DNA of 64,000 nucleotides from Gordius sp. MW1 (Eukaryota; Nematomorpha; Gordioida; Gordea; Gordiidae). Within the stretch, counting starts at the first letter, position 1, and every line of letters begins with the position of its first letter. The stretch is taken from NCBI GenBank assembly GCA_964036665.1, contig OZ038529.1:4340001-4404000 (forward strand), written 5' to 3'. Of the stretch, positions 27,601 to 35,149 are shown piece after piece. Position numbers and translations under genes: made by a program. Below the pieces are notes generated by a model. That model did no database searches. It saw only the letters and a program-made list of their open reading frames with translations, and was not told where the DNA came from.

Positions 27601-30600
27601 AACATCCGATGAAATAATTTATTTAAGACTTTTTCCAGATATGTCGACAGTAATAAAACTGTTAGAAAAACAATGTTATTTATAACCATCTAAAACTAAG
27701 TATTTATGTATTTTAATAGTACGTAGCAATTAGTCTTGTAATAATATATGGGTTTTGTTCTGTTTGGTAGACCATTGGTTTTAGTCGAATAAACATAAAC
27801 AGACCAAAAGCTTTTCGATTTGCTTTTCTTAGTAGACCTCTAGGCTTAATCAAAATTTGAAATACAGATTAGAGTAGACCGTTAGTCATATTTAAACCAA
27901 ATGTCGACCAAACAAGACCCAGCCGTTTTTACAACATTACGTGGCATTATGGCTTGGAAATGTTTTTTAAATTTCGTGTGAAAATTACAAAAAAATACCG
28001 ACTAACAAAACTTAAATTTCCACACTTTGATTCACATGTTATGACACAAATTTTTCTCGAGTCCAAAGATTAGATCTTATCGTAAGATTTTAAATCACAA
28101 CTCCAAAATCCATGTTAAAATGAATGAATATATGCCAAAAAATGAAATGAAAAAGGCTGAGGTTGCCAGAATAAGATACCATTTATTTCGTAATTAGTCC
28201 GTAGATTAAAAAATGAGAGTCAATCCAAATCCGGTTTTCAGCATAAGAGAGGATCAATTACCCATACCTAGTTAAAAACGGCGGAGTTTTGTTTGGTTTG
28301 GTTTTAATCGACTAAACATAAAGCGACGACAAAGGTTTTTTGGTCTGTTTTTCTTAGTCGACCTCTAGGCTTGGTCGAAATTTTAAAAATAGACCAGGGT
28401 GGACCGTTAGTATTAGTTAAACCAAAAATCGACCAAACAAAACCGAGCCGTTTTCACAACACTACCCATACCCCCTAATTAAACCCCCCCCCCGCCCCAC
28501 AATATTATTTTTTGCTGTCATATTAAATATACAATTAAAAGGCCATGATTTTTTTAAACTTGCAGCCTTTTCTCTTAGTCAATATATTTCAACTTAATAA
28601 ACATTTTATGCCAATAAATCAAGCGAAGAAAAATCCGTTATTTATTTATTTATTTATTTCTTTATTTATTTATTTCTATGAATCAGGTAATAGCTCTATA
28701 TAAATTTCTCTTTACATGCTTCATATATTTGAAAACGATGAAATATAATTCACAATATTTAATGGTAAAATTCGCGGTCGAGTCGATAAAAAAAAATAAT
28801 TTTGCAGAGCACTTTTCGACTAAGGATTATAAATTTTCATTTCATTTAATAAATTAAATAATTAAGTGACCGAGGCTCACAAACTTATAATAAAAACCAA
28901 TATTTATATGAATATACAAAGTGTTTTTTGCGATGAAAATAAATATTTAGGGTATAACTAATGTTGTAACGGCTGAGTTTTATTTGGTCGACCTTCATAA
29001 CCAAATCAAAGATTTTTTGGTCTGCTTTTCTTAGTCGGCTTCCATGCTTAGTCAAAATTTGAAAAACAAGACCGTCAAAAAGCACTTTAATCCTTCGTAT
29101 TCCCACTCCACTTCCATGTACATTATTAAACCAAAGACTGGGTGGGGGTGGATTATATCCCTTTTGCCCCCCCCCCCTTCTCGCCTTTACAGTGTTTAGA
29201 TCAATATTGATTTTGTAATGATGTAGACGTGGTTGTTATGAATCCATTTTAATTTCCGGCCACCTTAATACAGCGCTATATATAAGCCGCTTAAAACTTA
29301 GTCGTGCATTTTTTATAAATTATGGGCTGGGTTATGTTTTGTTTTACTTCGAAACAAACAAGAAATCCGATTACAATTTGTTCTCAAAACACGTTTTTAT
29401 TGGTTTCAGTTACGATAGAGTGCAACTAAAGCCCTAGCCCGACCTGAGCCAAAATCCCTTTTTAAATTTTTGCACGGCCAAGGCCTGAAATTTTTTTAAA
29501 TCGCAATTTCAGGCATGTTTCGCATTTCCCTTAAAATTCTAAATTTTATTTAACGGTTAAAGATTTTTAATCTGTTGTTATTTGTGTACATTATTTTAAG
29601 TTGTAGTAGCTACCTGTTATTAATTTATGAATGTTTGTATTAAAAAATGCAGAGCTTTATTATATACGCTATACGAACGCCATCTTTGTTTTAAATAGAG
29701 TTGGGATAATTTAAAATAGCTTTTAAGTAATTTGCTGGCTAGCTTTTGGGCCCAACTGTCTCGGGTAGGCCCGGGCCCGGGGCGGATCTCAAGGGCGGAC
29801 CTGCAGGGCTTTAAGCTAAACAGATTTTTTTGAATTCAAAATTTTTGCACATAATTTATAAAACTATCATGCAACGAGCCTTGAAAAGGCACACTAAAAC
29901 GTGCTTTAGTTAGGTAAATTGAAGGCTAAAATTGATAGGATATTTTGAGATTCCGATTAAAATGCCATATAATGTTTTAAAAAGGTCCCTTTACATGAGC
30001 GTAGCCAGCATTGGAATTAGAGGGGGGCAATAATGACTTAGAGAGGGGCAATATGGAGATATTTTGAGCCATACTTTAAATAAATTTCAACAAATTTTGG
30101 ATTTATAAGGGGGGCATCCGTCTCTCCATGCCCCCCCCCTGGCTACGCCCATGTACCTAGCCTTAGGCTTGCATTGACTTTATAAAGACATTATTAATAA
30201 GGCTAAAACAATTCTAATCATATCACAACGCGCGAATGTGGTCTCTTTAACAATTTTTGGTAAGTGCACATTTCAAAATGGCGAATAATTGGGAAAACAC
30301 CAACACAACCCGCGATACAAGGCTGTAAAAAACGTAAAACGCGTTAAAAAGGCAAACTAAAATCACTTTCGCTCAACTATAACTGCAAAAGCTCGAAGCG
30401 ACTAAGCCCTGTTAATGCCCATAGTTAGAACAAGCAAGGGCCTCCCATAGAGTAGAAATCTGTCTTTTAGGGAAGAACCAACTCGCACGGGATGATTTAG
30501 TTTCACAAATCGATTGAAAACCGTCAAATGAGTGAGTGAGCTTCTTTATAAGTAAAACCGAATTTTCTAAAATTGAGACATTTAGCTGTATAAAATTTTC

Positions 30601-33600
30601 TTTGAATTAATCGCCTAAATTTGCTTGTTTCAAGCACAATTTTAACCACAATTTATTGCAAATGCGTTTTGGGTGGAGCAAAATCCTGGCTAAAAATCTT
30701 TAATGATTCACGGTTCTGAATGATTCTAGATAAAAAAGCACAATTCGTTTAATTTAAAAGCCCATCGTTGAAACACACTTTAACTTGGATGAGACGCCAA
30801 GGGCCTATCCAAGGGGTGGGGGCAGGGAGTGGCGACTGCCCCCCTATAATTCCAAATAATTGTTGAAATTTATTAACATAGAAAGTTATTAGTGGATCCT
30901 CTTGAAAAGCGTAAAATTGATTAAATTTAAAAAACTATTACTTTGCCCCTTACCCCTCATATAATCGCCATTCTTTTTGCTCACCACCCCCCTCCCTCTT
31001 CCCTACTCCAATGTCCCTGCTTTGATTAATCAATTATTTACATGATTAAATTAAGTTTTCCAATCTAAAAGAACTTAAAATTACACATAAAATTAAGAAA
31101 AAAACTTAAAATCTTATTTACCTTTAGGGGCTAGTAGTCAAATTTCTGTCCTAATTTTTCTACGTGATGCAATTCAAATCTTACAAAAAAAAAGTCTTTT
31201 TGATCGCCATGCAGTTTACGGGCTCGCTTTTGGTTGTCCGTCTATCCGTTCGCCCGTCCGTTTTTGTCCTGTCCAACATCTAATTTTATAATTGCAGTGG
31301 AAACTTATTGGGGTTTTTGATGAAAGGCTTTTATTTTGCTTCCGCGTATAGACTAGATATTGACCGCTGGTTGGCTTTAATTTTTCGACCTCGCCCGAGC
31401 CCATTCTATTTTTGTTTTAGGCCCCGACTTATTACATTTATTAATAAATTTGTTTTGGCAATTTATCCAGATTGTGGCTTTATAAAGCATAATTGCGAAA
31501 TATGGATTGCTATGCAACTTATGGGTTCTTATTTTGGTTGTCCAGCCTGTCTAATTAATTTTTTTAATTGCTATAGAAATTTATGCTTCTGTAAAAGATT
31601 TTATTACCCCCCCCCCTTTTCTCCTTTAAATTTTGATATATTAAAAAAATGTAAATTTGGTTAAAGGCACAATCATGATTTTCTTTTTCGAAATAATCAA
31701 TATCATTTATCGATATATTACCAATTAATTATTTCCCTTCCAAATTAAAGTAAGCATTTTATTAATTAAATACTTCGAAGGCAAGCGAATATTTGGCACG
31801 AAAGCCAGTCATTCATTTAATTAGAATTTGCAGCCAAGGAAATTCCGGAAAATCAACTGACACCAAATTCAAAGCCTAGACTGTTTCTCGCGTCACGTTA
31901 TTTCACTGTTGGCATGCGGGAGTTTAAGTTCGACGATAAAATCTAATCGTAAGTTTTTGAATCAAAATCCAAAAATTCCACGTTAAAGTGATTAAAAAAA
32001 GTTAAGATTGCCAGATTTTATGCCGCTTTTCCTCATTTTTGCGTTGTAAAAACGGCTGGGTTTTGTTTGGTCGACCTTGGTTCAACTAAGATAAACGGTC
32101 GACTCTAGTCTGTACCTAAAATTTCGATTACTAAAAAAACAGACCACAAAATCTTTGAGCTGCTTATGTTTAGTCGACTGAAACCCGAGGTTGACCAAAC
32201 AAAATCCAGCCGTTTTTACAAAACTGCCTACACTCAAAAATAAGAAGAAGGAATAAATTGCAATTAACTCACCACACGTATATCATGGTGTGTGGAGCAA
32301 ATGATTTATTTTTTTGATTTAATTTTAATTTCTAACAAAATAAACTATTTTAGGCCGTGCAAAAAATAAACTCATTTTCGAAATCTAATTATAGATTCGT
32401 TATAGCAGCTAATTTAAGGATTTAAAAGAGGGAAAATTAAATATTATGTTTTATGATATTAAAATAATATAATATCAATGTCCTCTTATATTCCCCAAAA
32501 TAAATCCATAAAAAATAGCCTTTAAGAGGGTAAAACTCTTCTGAACTGTAGGCTAATATATTTATCGATGCCTTACCCTAGCTAAACCATATGTAAAATA
32601 TAAATCCTAGACAAGTTACCACAAAAAATTTATTAATAAAATTAATAAGTAGCCGGGCATAAAAAAACGATAATGGAATTTGGGCTAGGGCGAGGTCCAA
32701 AAAATTAAAGCCAACCAGCTGTCATTAGCTGATCTCTATGCGAAAGCAAAATAAAAGTCTTTTACAGAAGCACAAGATTCCATAGCACAGCCATTAAAAA
32801 TCCGTACAAGTTTCCACAGCAATTATTATTAATAAAAATTACGAGTAGGACAGGACAGGATGGACGGACGGACAACCAAAAGAGAGGCTTGAATTGTATA
32901 AAAAAAAAAATCAATTTATCCCTAATTTGACGTCACGAAACAACATAGAGTAGCGAGACATTTTAATGTAATGCGGAAAAGCCTTAATCCTCCTAGGTTA
33001 ATCGATAATAGAAATTGTAACGGTAGTAGGAACTATGGTTGTAAAAACGGCTGGGTTCGATTAAAAGTTTTTTGGTCGGTTTTTCTTAGACGACCTCTAG
33101 GCTTAGTCGAAATTTGAAAAACAGACCAGTCGAGTCGATCGTTAGTTTTCGTTGAACCAAAGGTTGACCAATCGTTTTTAGAACACTAACATGAACTATG
33201 AAGTGAAATTTATTATATTTTTATAGAGATGAAATATGTACGGGCTAAGCTAGAGGGGGCAAATGCTCCCCTCCCCCTAGCCAGAAATCCATACATTCTA
33301 CCTAAAACATATATATAGAGTTAAAATTTTTGAAAAACTTGGCTTGCCCTCAATATAAACTTGAGTAGACACAGAGTTGAGATGAAGGTAAAATCTGAAA
33401 ATTTGTATTTGCTAAATTGAAATTAAGAGATTTTTGGTAGTGTGATTTCATGATGTTAATTATATATTCAAAAATTGAATAATATATATGTTTTTTAATA
33501 CAACTATAATTAAATTTTAATCAATTGGTAAAACATTATAGACTTGAGAAAATATAAAGCATACCATATAAAATGCTCATCAACTAAGGATATATAGGAT

Positions 33601-34142
33601 TTAAACTGGAATATAAAAAAACACCTGCATAAAACTTATAAATGCTTCACACTAAGCATAACTGCCCCATCTTGGTATTTAATCCAATACAATATTGTTT
33701 TATAAAACACTAAGTATTTTGCCACCCACTGGCAAAAACAAGGAGAATCCTATATACTTATAAATTTTACATTTATTTTAAAAATATTAATAAAAACTAA
33801 AAAGATGTATAAATTTTGAATTTTGGGAAAAGTGAAAAATATGATATATTGGCTGTAATTTATAATTGAAATTTCTAAATGACTTTTAAGCTATCAATAT
33901 ATAAATAAAAATAGTAAATAATATTATAATTTTAAAATATTAAAAGAATAATTAATTTAAAGTGGGCAATGGTTTTATAAAATAATGTACTCTCAAATAA
34001 GAGGGTAAAATATAACTAACCTAGGAACAGAATATGAGCTTGATTTGTTGACTTCAAGGGCAGACAAAAGTTTATTTCTTAAATTAGAATTCACATTTTT
34101 TTCTTCCATCCCGCCGTTTACAAGAACCTTCTCATTTTTCAT
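6485..34142 (-). CDS. PACS: PACS family sorting protein, complete 22-exon gene (span)
   Basis: The gene model joins 22 coding exons, each flanked by AG and GT, with consistent phase across all junctions and a 3405-bp CDS including the stop. Conserved PACS blocks read in order: GSKRILRSN (exon 3), [17 protein letters not shown] (exon 4), a basic segment before an acidic Ser-rich region (exons 8-9), LIKVACVG (exon 13), a RITDYLEH block (exon 15), IQLDYW (exon 19) and a final block with [11 protein letters not shown] (exon 22). In the family, PACS proteins link acidic-cluster cargo such as furin to AP-1 adaptors in trans-Golgi/endosome traffic; that role is inferred from homology. The product is about 1134 residues, longer than vertebrate PACS proteins (about 900-960). 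The N-terminus is divergent. The exon 19/20 junction and 5' UTR are uncertain. Confidence 0.95.
6663..6773 (-). CDS. PACS: PACS coding exon 21
   Basis: 111 bp, two leading bases and one trailing base, acceptor TTTAATAG and donor [28 protein letters not shown] corresponds to the family's Leu-Ser-Lys-Lys ... Ser-Lys-Ser-Gln-Val-Ile-Glu stretch. Confidence 0.93.
6930..7148 (-). CDS. PACS: PACS coding exon 20
   Basis: 219 bp, two leading bases and one trailing base, acceptor ATGCACAG and donor [19 protein letters not shown] corresponds to the family's Ser-Val-Phe-Arg-Ser-Val-Gln-Val-Ser-Arg block, and [13 protein letters not shown] to the Thr-Val-Val-Thr-Lys-Glu-Lys-Asn-Lys-Lys block. A second donor six bases further (C|GTTTTT) is also possible, and an alternative acceptor lies at 7126. 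Confidence 0.82.
7280..7345 (-). other. PACS: possible cassette exon of PACS between exons 19 and 20
   Basis: Acceptor CATATTTTAG, two leading bases, donor AGAG|GTGCGG, one trailing base. This is phase-compatible with both the short exon 19 and exon 20. The peptide includes [14 protein letters not shown]. It is GC-richer than flanking intron. No clear family counterpart, so it may be spurious. Confidence 0.3.
8006..8210 (-). other. PACS: open coding-like extension of PACS exon 19
   Basis: Continuous with exon 19 in frame, with coding-like composition (GC-richer than the intron around it) and a Ser/Thr/Asn-rich peptide including KKIALLNNL. It would be coding only if the donor at 8006 is used. 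The alternative junction 8006 to 7126 keeps phase (2 plus 1). Treat as an alternative exon end. Confidence 0.45.
8211..8293 (-). CDS. PACS: PACS coding exon 19 (end uncertain; may extend to 8006)
   Basis: One leading base, acceptor [16 protein letters not shown] is the conserved Leu-Gln-(Val/Leu)-Asp-Tyr-Trp block. The donor used here, ACAG|GTCCGA at 8211, ends in phase 1 and joins exon 20 in frame. The frame stays open well beyond it, and a second donor AATAG|GTTGGC at 8006 would add 68 residues of Ser/Thr-rich linker. That donor fits an alternative acceptor at 7126. Confidence 0.82.
8569..8662 (-). CDS. PACS: PACS coding exon 18
   Basis: 94 bp, two leading and two trailing bases, acceptor GATATTAG and strong donor ATAG|GTGAGT. 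Ser/Pro-rich ([16 protein letters not shown]), matching the Ser/Pro-rich insert of the PACS C-terminal region. Confidence 0.88.
8811..8972. mobile_element. hAT-type MITE, CATGGGCGTAGCC family, copy in PACS intron 17
   Basis: Begins CATGGGCGTAGG and ends CTGGCTACGCCCATG, with a GC-rich start, an AT-rich middle and inverted ends. Flanking 8-mers agree at five positions around ATGAT, a decayed target duplication. Confidence 0.8.
9178..9319 (-). CDS. PACS: PACS coding exon 17
   Basis: 142 bp, phase 0 to phase 1, acceptor AATATAG and donor [20 protein letters not shown] matches the family's Val-Val-Lys-Val-Gly-Leu-Val-Glu-Asp block, followed by a Lys/Thr-rich linker that is not conserved. Confidence 0.88.
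9397..9442 (-). CDS. PACS: PACS coding exon 16 (micro-exon)
   Basis: 46 bp, one leading base and phase 0 at the end, acceptor CTTTTTAG and donor [22 protein letters not shown] matches Asp-Glu-(Asp/Ser)-Ser-x-x-Phe-Ile-Pro-Phe-Ile in the family. Confidence 0.92.
9661..9763 (-). CDS. PACS: PACS coding exon 15
   Basis: 103 bp, two leading and two trailing bases, acceptor GGGTTTTAG and donor [19 protein letters not shown]...[11 protein letters not shown] corresponds to the family's Arg-Ile-x-Gln-Tyr ... Ala-Glu-Ala-Met-Leu-Thr block. Confidence 0.94.
10303..10398 (-). CDS. PACS: PACS coding exon 14
   Basis: 96 bp, two leading bases and one trailing base, acceptor AGTATAG and strong donor [21 protein letters not shown] aligns with the family's Gly-Ser-Val-Asp-x-x-Tyr ... 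Phe block. About ten residues found in vertebrates before it are absent. Confidence 0.92.
10843..10996. mobile_element. hAT-type MITE, CATGGGCGTAGCC family, perfect 8-bp TSD
   Basis: Inverted ends CATGGGCGTAGC and GGCTAGGCCCATG. Flanked on both sides by ATAATAAT (10835-10842 and 10997-11004), an 8-bp duplication typical of hAT insertion, although low-complexity. Confidence 0.88.
11038..11213 (-). CDS. PACS: PACS coding exon 13
   Basis: 176 bp, one leading and one trailing base, donor [28 protein letters not shown] and [11 protein letters not shown] match the PACS block Val-Lys-Val-Ala-x-x-Gly ... Tyr-Met-Arg-Phe-Leu-Ile-Ile-Pro-Leu-Gly. This was the exon that identified the family. Confidence 0.95.
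11982..12088 (-). CDS. PACS: PACS coding exon 12
   Basis: 107 bp, phase 0 to phase 2, acceptor TCGTTTAG and donor ACG|GTCAGT. LLQKR begins the block and VEVDPFF corresponds to the family's Val-Glu-Val-Gln-Ala stretch. Sequence conservation is modest; phases and position support it. Confidence 0.8.
12276..12371 (-). CDS. PACS: PACS coding exon 11
   Basis: 32 codons, phase 0 at both ends, acceptor GCATTTCAG and donor [17 protein letters not shown]...FILIDNS aligns with the start of the PACS C-terminal region (Lys-x-Val-Tyr-Asp-Gln-Leu ... Ile-Ile-Leu-Val-Asn). A second open frame in the same piece was considered and is phase-incompatible with exon 10. Confidence 0.85.
12372..14083. other. PACS intron 10, distal part: GC-rich patches and a retroelement scrap
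   Basis: 12590-12650 is a partial copy of the GGGGGCAG-rich MITE start. 12730-13020 and 13480-13680 are GC-rich, CpG-bearing patches with motifs such as AAAATGGCGG and CGCCAT that resemble promoter or 5' UTR DNA. Open frames there overlap on both strands and none is convincing. 13262-13310 matches the 3' coding end of the restriction-like-endonuclease retrotransposon seen at 38731-38787, on the minus strand. Confidence 0.5.
14084..16006. mobile_element. DNA element with 610-bp terminal inverted repeats, TCAT duplication
   Basis: Left arm 14084-14693 and right arm 15400-16006 are near-identical inverted repeats beginning GGGACATTCCATGTCAAATCG-type sequence. The inner edge of each arm is a long C or G run (up to 22 G). 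A 706-bp AT-rich loop (14694-15399) holds no open frame of note. TCAT lies on both sides (14080-14083 and 16007-16010), a 4-bp target duplication. Superfamilies with 4-bp duplications include Chapaev, Sola1 and Ginger; assignment is not possible without transposase. It sits in PACS intron 10. Confidence 0.88.
16097..16380 (-). CDS. PACS: PACS coding exon 10
   Basis: 284 bp, two leading bases and phase 0 at the end, acceptor ATCCTCTAG and donor GCTCAG|GTAGCA. The peptide is Arg/Ala/Ser-rich and basic, corresponding to the basic, Ser-rich end of the family's middle region. It is GC-rich relative to its surroundings, as are the other exons. Confidence 0.88.
16727..17426 (-). CDS. PACS: PACS coding exon 9 (large middle-region exon)
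   Basis: 700 bp, phase 0 to phase 1, acceptor ATATAG and donor CACAG|GTTCGA. It encodes a charged helix ([10 protein letters not shown]), then a Ser/Gly linker and an acidic cluster ([11 protein letters not shown]) with Ser flanked by Asp/Glu, the kind of site casein kinase 2 modifies in PACS proteins. GLRPFFNAS follows, matching the family's Leu-Arg-Pro-Tyr-Phe-Glu-Gly block. Confidence 0.93.
17963..18028 (-). CDS. PACS: PACS coding exon 8
   Basis: 22 codons, phase 0 at both ends, acceptor ACTCAG and a strong donor [24 protein letters not shown] corresponds to the family's Lys-x-Lys-x-x-x-Leu-Leu-(Arg/Lys)-Arg-Phe-Lys-Val-Ser-(Asp/Glu) helix in the middle region. Confidence 0.92.
18114..18253 (-). 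CDS. PACS: PACS coding exon 7
   Basis: 140 bp, two leading bases and phase 0 at the end, acceptor ACTGTAG and donor AAA|GTAAAA. The peptide is rich in Glu, Asp and Ser and ends in a basic run (VRNRKHK). This matches the PACS order in which an acidic Ser-Glu stretch precedes a basic segment. Confidence 0.85.
18822..18981. mobile_element. hAT-type MITE, CATGGGCGTAGCC family
   Basis: Inverted ends CATGGGCGTAGCC and GGCTACGCCCATG, about 160 bp, in PACS intron 6. The flanking 8-mers are no longer identical. Confidence 0.82.
19028..19149 (-). CDS. PACS: PACS coding exon 6
   Basis: 122 bp, one leading base and one trailing base, acceptor TATATTAG and donor GCCA|GTAAAT. Polar, His- and Ser-rich linker with no sharp family match; it is placed by phase, splice sites and position between two well-supported exons. 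Confidence 0.75.
19962..20194 (-). CDS. PACS: PACS coding exon 5
   Basis: 233 bp, phase 0 to phase 2, acceptor GGTTTTAG and donor AACAG|GTTAAC. It continues the end of the cargo-binding region (family: Met-Ala-Glu-Val-Met-Gln block) into a variable, Ser-rich stretch. Confidence 0.88.
20590..20700. repeat. GCCCG-rich dispersed repeat fragment
   Basis: Contains GGCCAGGCCGGGTGG and GGGGCCCGTGCGGGGC. It resembles the GC-rich ends of the repeat at 22240-22640. Fragmentary. Confidence 0.45.
21148..21273 (-). CDS. PACS: PACS coding exon 4
   Basis: Exactly 42 codons, phase 0 at both ends, acceptor ACACACAG. The block [17 protein letters not shown] is diagnostic of the PACS cargo-binding region. The donor GAA|GTTTTT is weak, but the reading frame and the family alignment support this edge. 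Confidence 0.95.
21327..21493. mobile_element. hAT-type MITE, CATGGGCGTAGCC family, perfect 8-bp TSD
   Basis: Inverted ends CATGGGCGTAGCC and GGCTACGCCCATG. TATATGAG occurs at both edges (21319-21326 and 21494-21501), a perfect 8-bp target duplication. Confidence 0.92.
21678..21797 (-). CDS. PACS: PACS coding exon 3
   Basis: Exactly 40 codons, phase 0 at both ends, acceptor TTTTAG and donor GAA|GTAAAC. It starts [14 protein letters not shown], one of the most conserved PACS blocks, and ends in DLALSFTLE, which corresponds to the family's DLALTFSLQ. Part of the furin/cargo-binding region. Confidence 0.95.
22240..22640. repeat. ~400-bp dispersed repeat with GCCCGACCCG-type ends
   Basis: GC-rich ends (ACCCGAACCCAGCCGG on the left; GGGTCGGGTCGGGC on the right) flank an AT-rich middle. 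Related GC-rich/AT-rich/GC-rich patches occur at 29400-29830, 38935-39250 and 45765-46110. Probably a MITE family; ends are not sharply defined. Confidence 0.55.
22705..22801 (-). CDS. PACS: PACS coding exon 2
   Basis: Acceptor GTTTTAG, donor CAG|GTAACT. It begins with one base that completes an Arg codon from exon 1 and ends in phase 0. The peptide begins ICTINVSKL, matching the Leu-Cys-Ser-Leu-Thr-Leu block of the PACS cargo-binding region, and ends with a ALKLQ block just before GSKR. It is separated from exon 1 by an 11.2-kb intron. Confidence 0.92.
23426..23591. mobile_element. hAT-type MITE, CATGGGCGTAGCC family, decayed
   Basis: Left end is decayed (CATAGTAGCCGGGG), right end CTGGCTAAGCCCATG. 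Internal GGGCGACTGCCCC segment matches the other copies. In PACS intron 1. Confidence 0.7.
24191..24367. mobile_element. hAT-type MITE, CATGGGCGTAGCC family
   Basis: Left end CATAAGCGTAGCCAG, right end TTGGCTACGCCCATG, with CCTTAT near both edges. In PACS intron 1. Confidence 0.78.
24765..24850 (+). repeat. dispersed repeat, GCTATGCAATTTATGG family (fragment)
   Basis: ATTGCTATGCAATTTATGGG followed by a TTGTCCGTCC segment; the same start appears at 31204, 31504 and 57049. Confidence 0.6.
27750..27938. mobile_element. MITE, GTTGTAAAAACGGCTGG family
   Basis: Ends with CAGCCGTTTTTACAAC on the right; the left end is decayed. Internal inverted TTTTGTT..GG / CCAAACAA segments and TAGTCGACC-like motifs match the other copies. 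In PACS intron 1. Confidence 0.6.
28272..28464. mobile_element. MITE, GTTGTAAAAACGGCTGG family
   Basis: Left GTTAAAAACGGCGGAG, right GAGCCGTTTTCACAAC, about 190 bp, with the same internal TTAGTCGACCTCTAGGCTT motif as the copies at 27750 and 33037. Confidence 0.65.
28638..28676. repeat. TTTA microsatellite
   Basis: About nine tandem TTTA/TTTC units in PACS intron 1. Confidence 0.9.
28973..29080. mobile_element. MITE, GTTGTAAAAACGGCTGG family (truncated)
   Basis: Left end GTTGTAACGGCTGAG followed by the shared TTTGGTCGACC and TTTTTTGGTCTGCTTTTC segments; the right end is missing. Confidence 0.5.
29400..29830. repeat. ~430-bp GC/AT/GC dispersed repeat
   Basis: Starts with an AGCCCGACCTGAGCC segment and ends with GTAGGCCCGGGCCCGG, with an AT-rich centre. 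Resembles 22240-22640. Confidence 0.45.
29994..30153. mobile_element. hAT-type MITE, CATGGGCGTAGCC family
   Basis: Left end CATGAGCGTAGCCAG, right end TGGCTACGCCCATG; flanking 8-mers agree at about half the positions. In PACS intron 1. Confidence 0.8.
31204..31440 (+). repeat. dispersed repeat, GCTATGCAATTTATGG family
   Basis: Begins GATCGCCATGCAGTTTACGG, then CTCGCTTTTGGTTGTCCGTC, and ends in GACCGCTGGTTGGCTTTAAT plus CTCGCCCGAGCCC. The same blocks occur at 57049-57270 and, inverted, at 32650-32890 and 20275-20370. No coding function; open frames here are derived from the repeat. Confidence 0.65.
32043..32222. mobile_element. MITE, GTTGTAAAAACGGCTGG family (best copy)
   Basis: Left GTTGTAAAAACGGCTGGG, right CCAGCCGTTTTTACAA, about 180 bp with inverted TTTTGTTTGGTCGACC arms. 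Shares its first 17 bases with the palindromic element at 42882. Confidence 0.75.
32650..32890 (-). repeat. dispersed repeat, GCTATGCAATTTATGG family, inverted copy
   Basis: AAAGCCAACCAGCTGTCATT and a GGACGGACGGACAACC segment are the reverse complement of blocks at 31204-31440. With that copy it forms a loose inverted pair about 1.2 kb apart. Confidence 0.6.
33037..33187. mobile_element. MITE, GTTGTAAAAACGGCTGG family
   Basis: Left GTTGTAAAAACGGCTGGG, right decayed CGTTTTTAGAACAC; internal TTAGACGACCTCTAGGCTT shared with other copies. Confidence 0.65.
34021..34142 (-). CDS. PACS: PACS coding exon 1 (start codon)
   Basis: ATG is the complement of 34140-34142; a second in-frame Met follows at residue 12. 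The exon ends in phase 2 at a CTAG|GTTAGT donor. The last ~23 residues align with the PACS start block (Leu-Phe-Ala-x-Trp-Glu-Val-Asp type), but the usual Trp is absent and the ATG lies about 17 residues earlier than the family start. An upstream exon for the 5' UTR is possible (AG at a TTTAACAG site just upstream). Confidence 0.8.
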
Positions 34143-35149
34143 CAAATTTTAAAAAACATCTGTTAAATACGCATGAATGTTAACATATGCTTCTGTGGAA
34201 TCTGACGCATAATGTAGAAAGCCGATAATAACGAAAATAACCCTAACCCTAAATATATGATCTAAAATAACAAATTAAAAAGAGTTAATTACATAAATAA
34301 ATATATACAATATATATAATATATTATATATATAAATATGTACTGTATATAACATACATTATAATATGTAATATATTGTTAGGCGTTCCTTGTGTATATC
34401 GTTATTACATATATTTAAACCCATCTATGCATTAAAAAGTATATATGCACTACTTATATACATTTACAATTATATAAAGACAATATATGTGAATAATTAT
34501 AGATATAAATACATATTCATAATATAATATATGGATTTGATTAGTTTTCCGTATTTCCAGCTTTCTACATTTTGCGCCTAAGTGCTTCTGTGGTGTACAA
34601 TTAAATTAAGAAATTAATTTATCAAGTATATATTGTATAGGGGGTGTTTTCAGGTTAGAACACCACCCATGATTTTCAATTTCTATAATTTTTATATTAT
34701 ATTTGCACACAAATATTACTGATAATTATAAACTATATTAGAAGTGTTATTAAGTTTTTTGTTGCTTTCATTCCTATTTTTTTACATTCAAAATTTATAT
34801 GTTTTATTCGAAATTTATATAAATAGCTCCCATCCCAACACAATTCCGAAATTTTAATATGAAACGATATTCCATTTATAACTAATTCCCTAAAAAATTA
34901 ACTTTGCAAAGGAGACAATTAGTAGCCAGTAATTTACAAATTATTTTAATTCACTTTAAATTCTATAGTCTTGCTTTTCAAAATTTGATAATTTTAAGTT
35001 TGTAAAAGAACCAAAAGAAAAAGATAAAGAAACACTAACAATCAGTGTTCAGGTTAATTTACTATTTGTTCAATTCAAACTCACTCTAGATTCTAGAATT
35101 TATTTTAGAAAATGATAATACTGTCTTTTTAGAATATATTAAGATCAAG
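34143..35149. other. AT-rich region upstream of PACS
   Basis: No gene seen. A long TA-rich tract lies at 34270-34540. Any PACS promoter or 5' UTR exon would lie here or beyond; nothing definite is visible. Confidence 0.6.

Larger units (their letters stand above)
22802..34020 (-). other. PACS intron 1 (11.2 kb)
   Basis: No convincing coding exon was seen. It holds CATGGGCGTAGCC MITEs, several GTTGTAAAAACGGCT elements, the GCTATGCAATTTATGG repeat, GC-rich/AT-rich repeats, many C or G homopolymer runs, and a TTTA microsatellite at 28638-28676. A 5' regulatory role is plausible for so long a first coding intron but nothing specific is visible. Confidence 0.75.

Noticed and set aside
34230-34250. 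CCCTAACCCTAAA resembling a telomere repeat
   Set aside because: Only two units, internal, no array.
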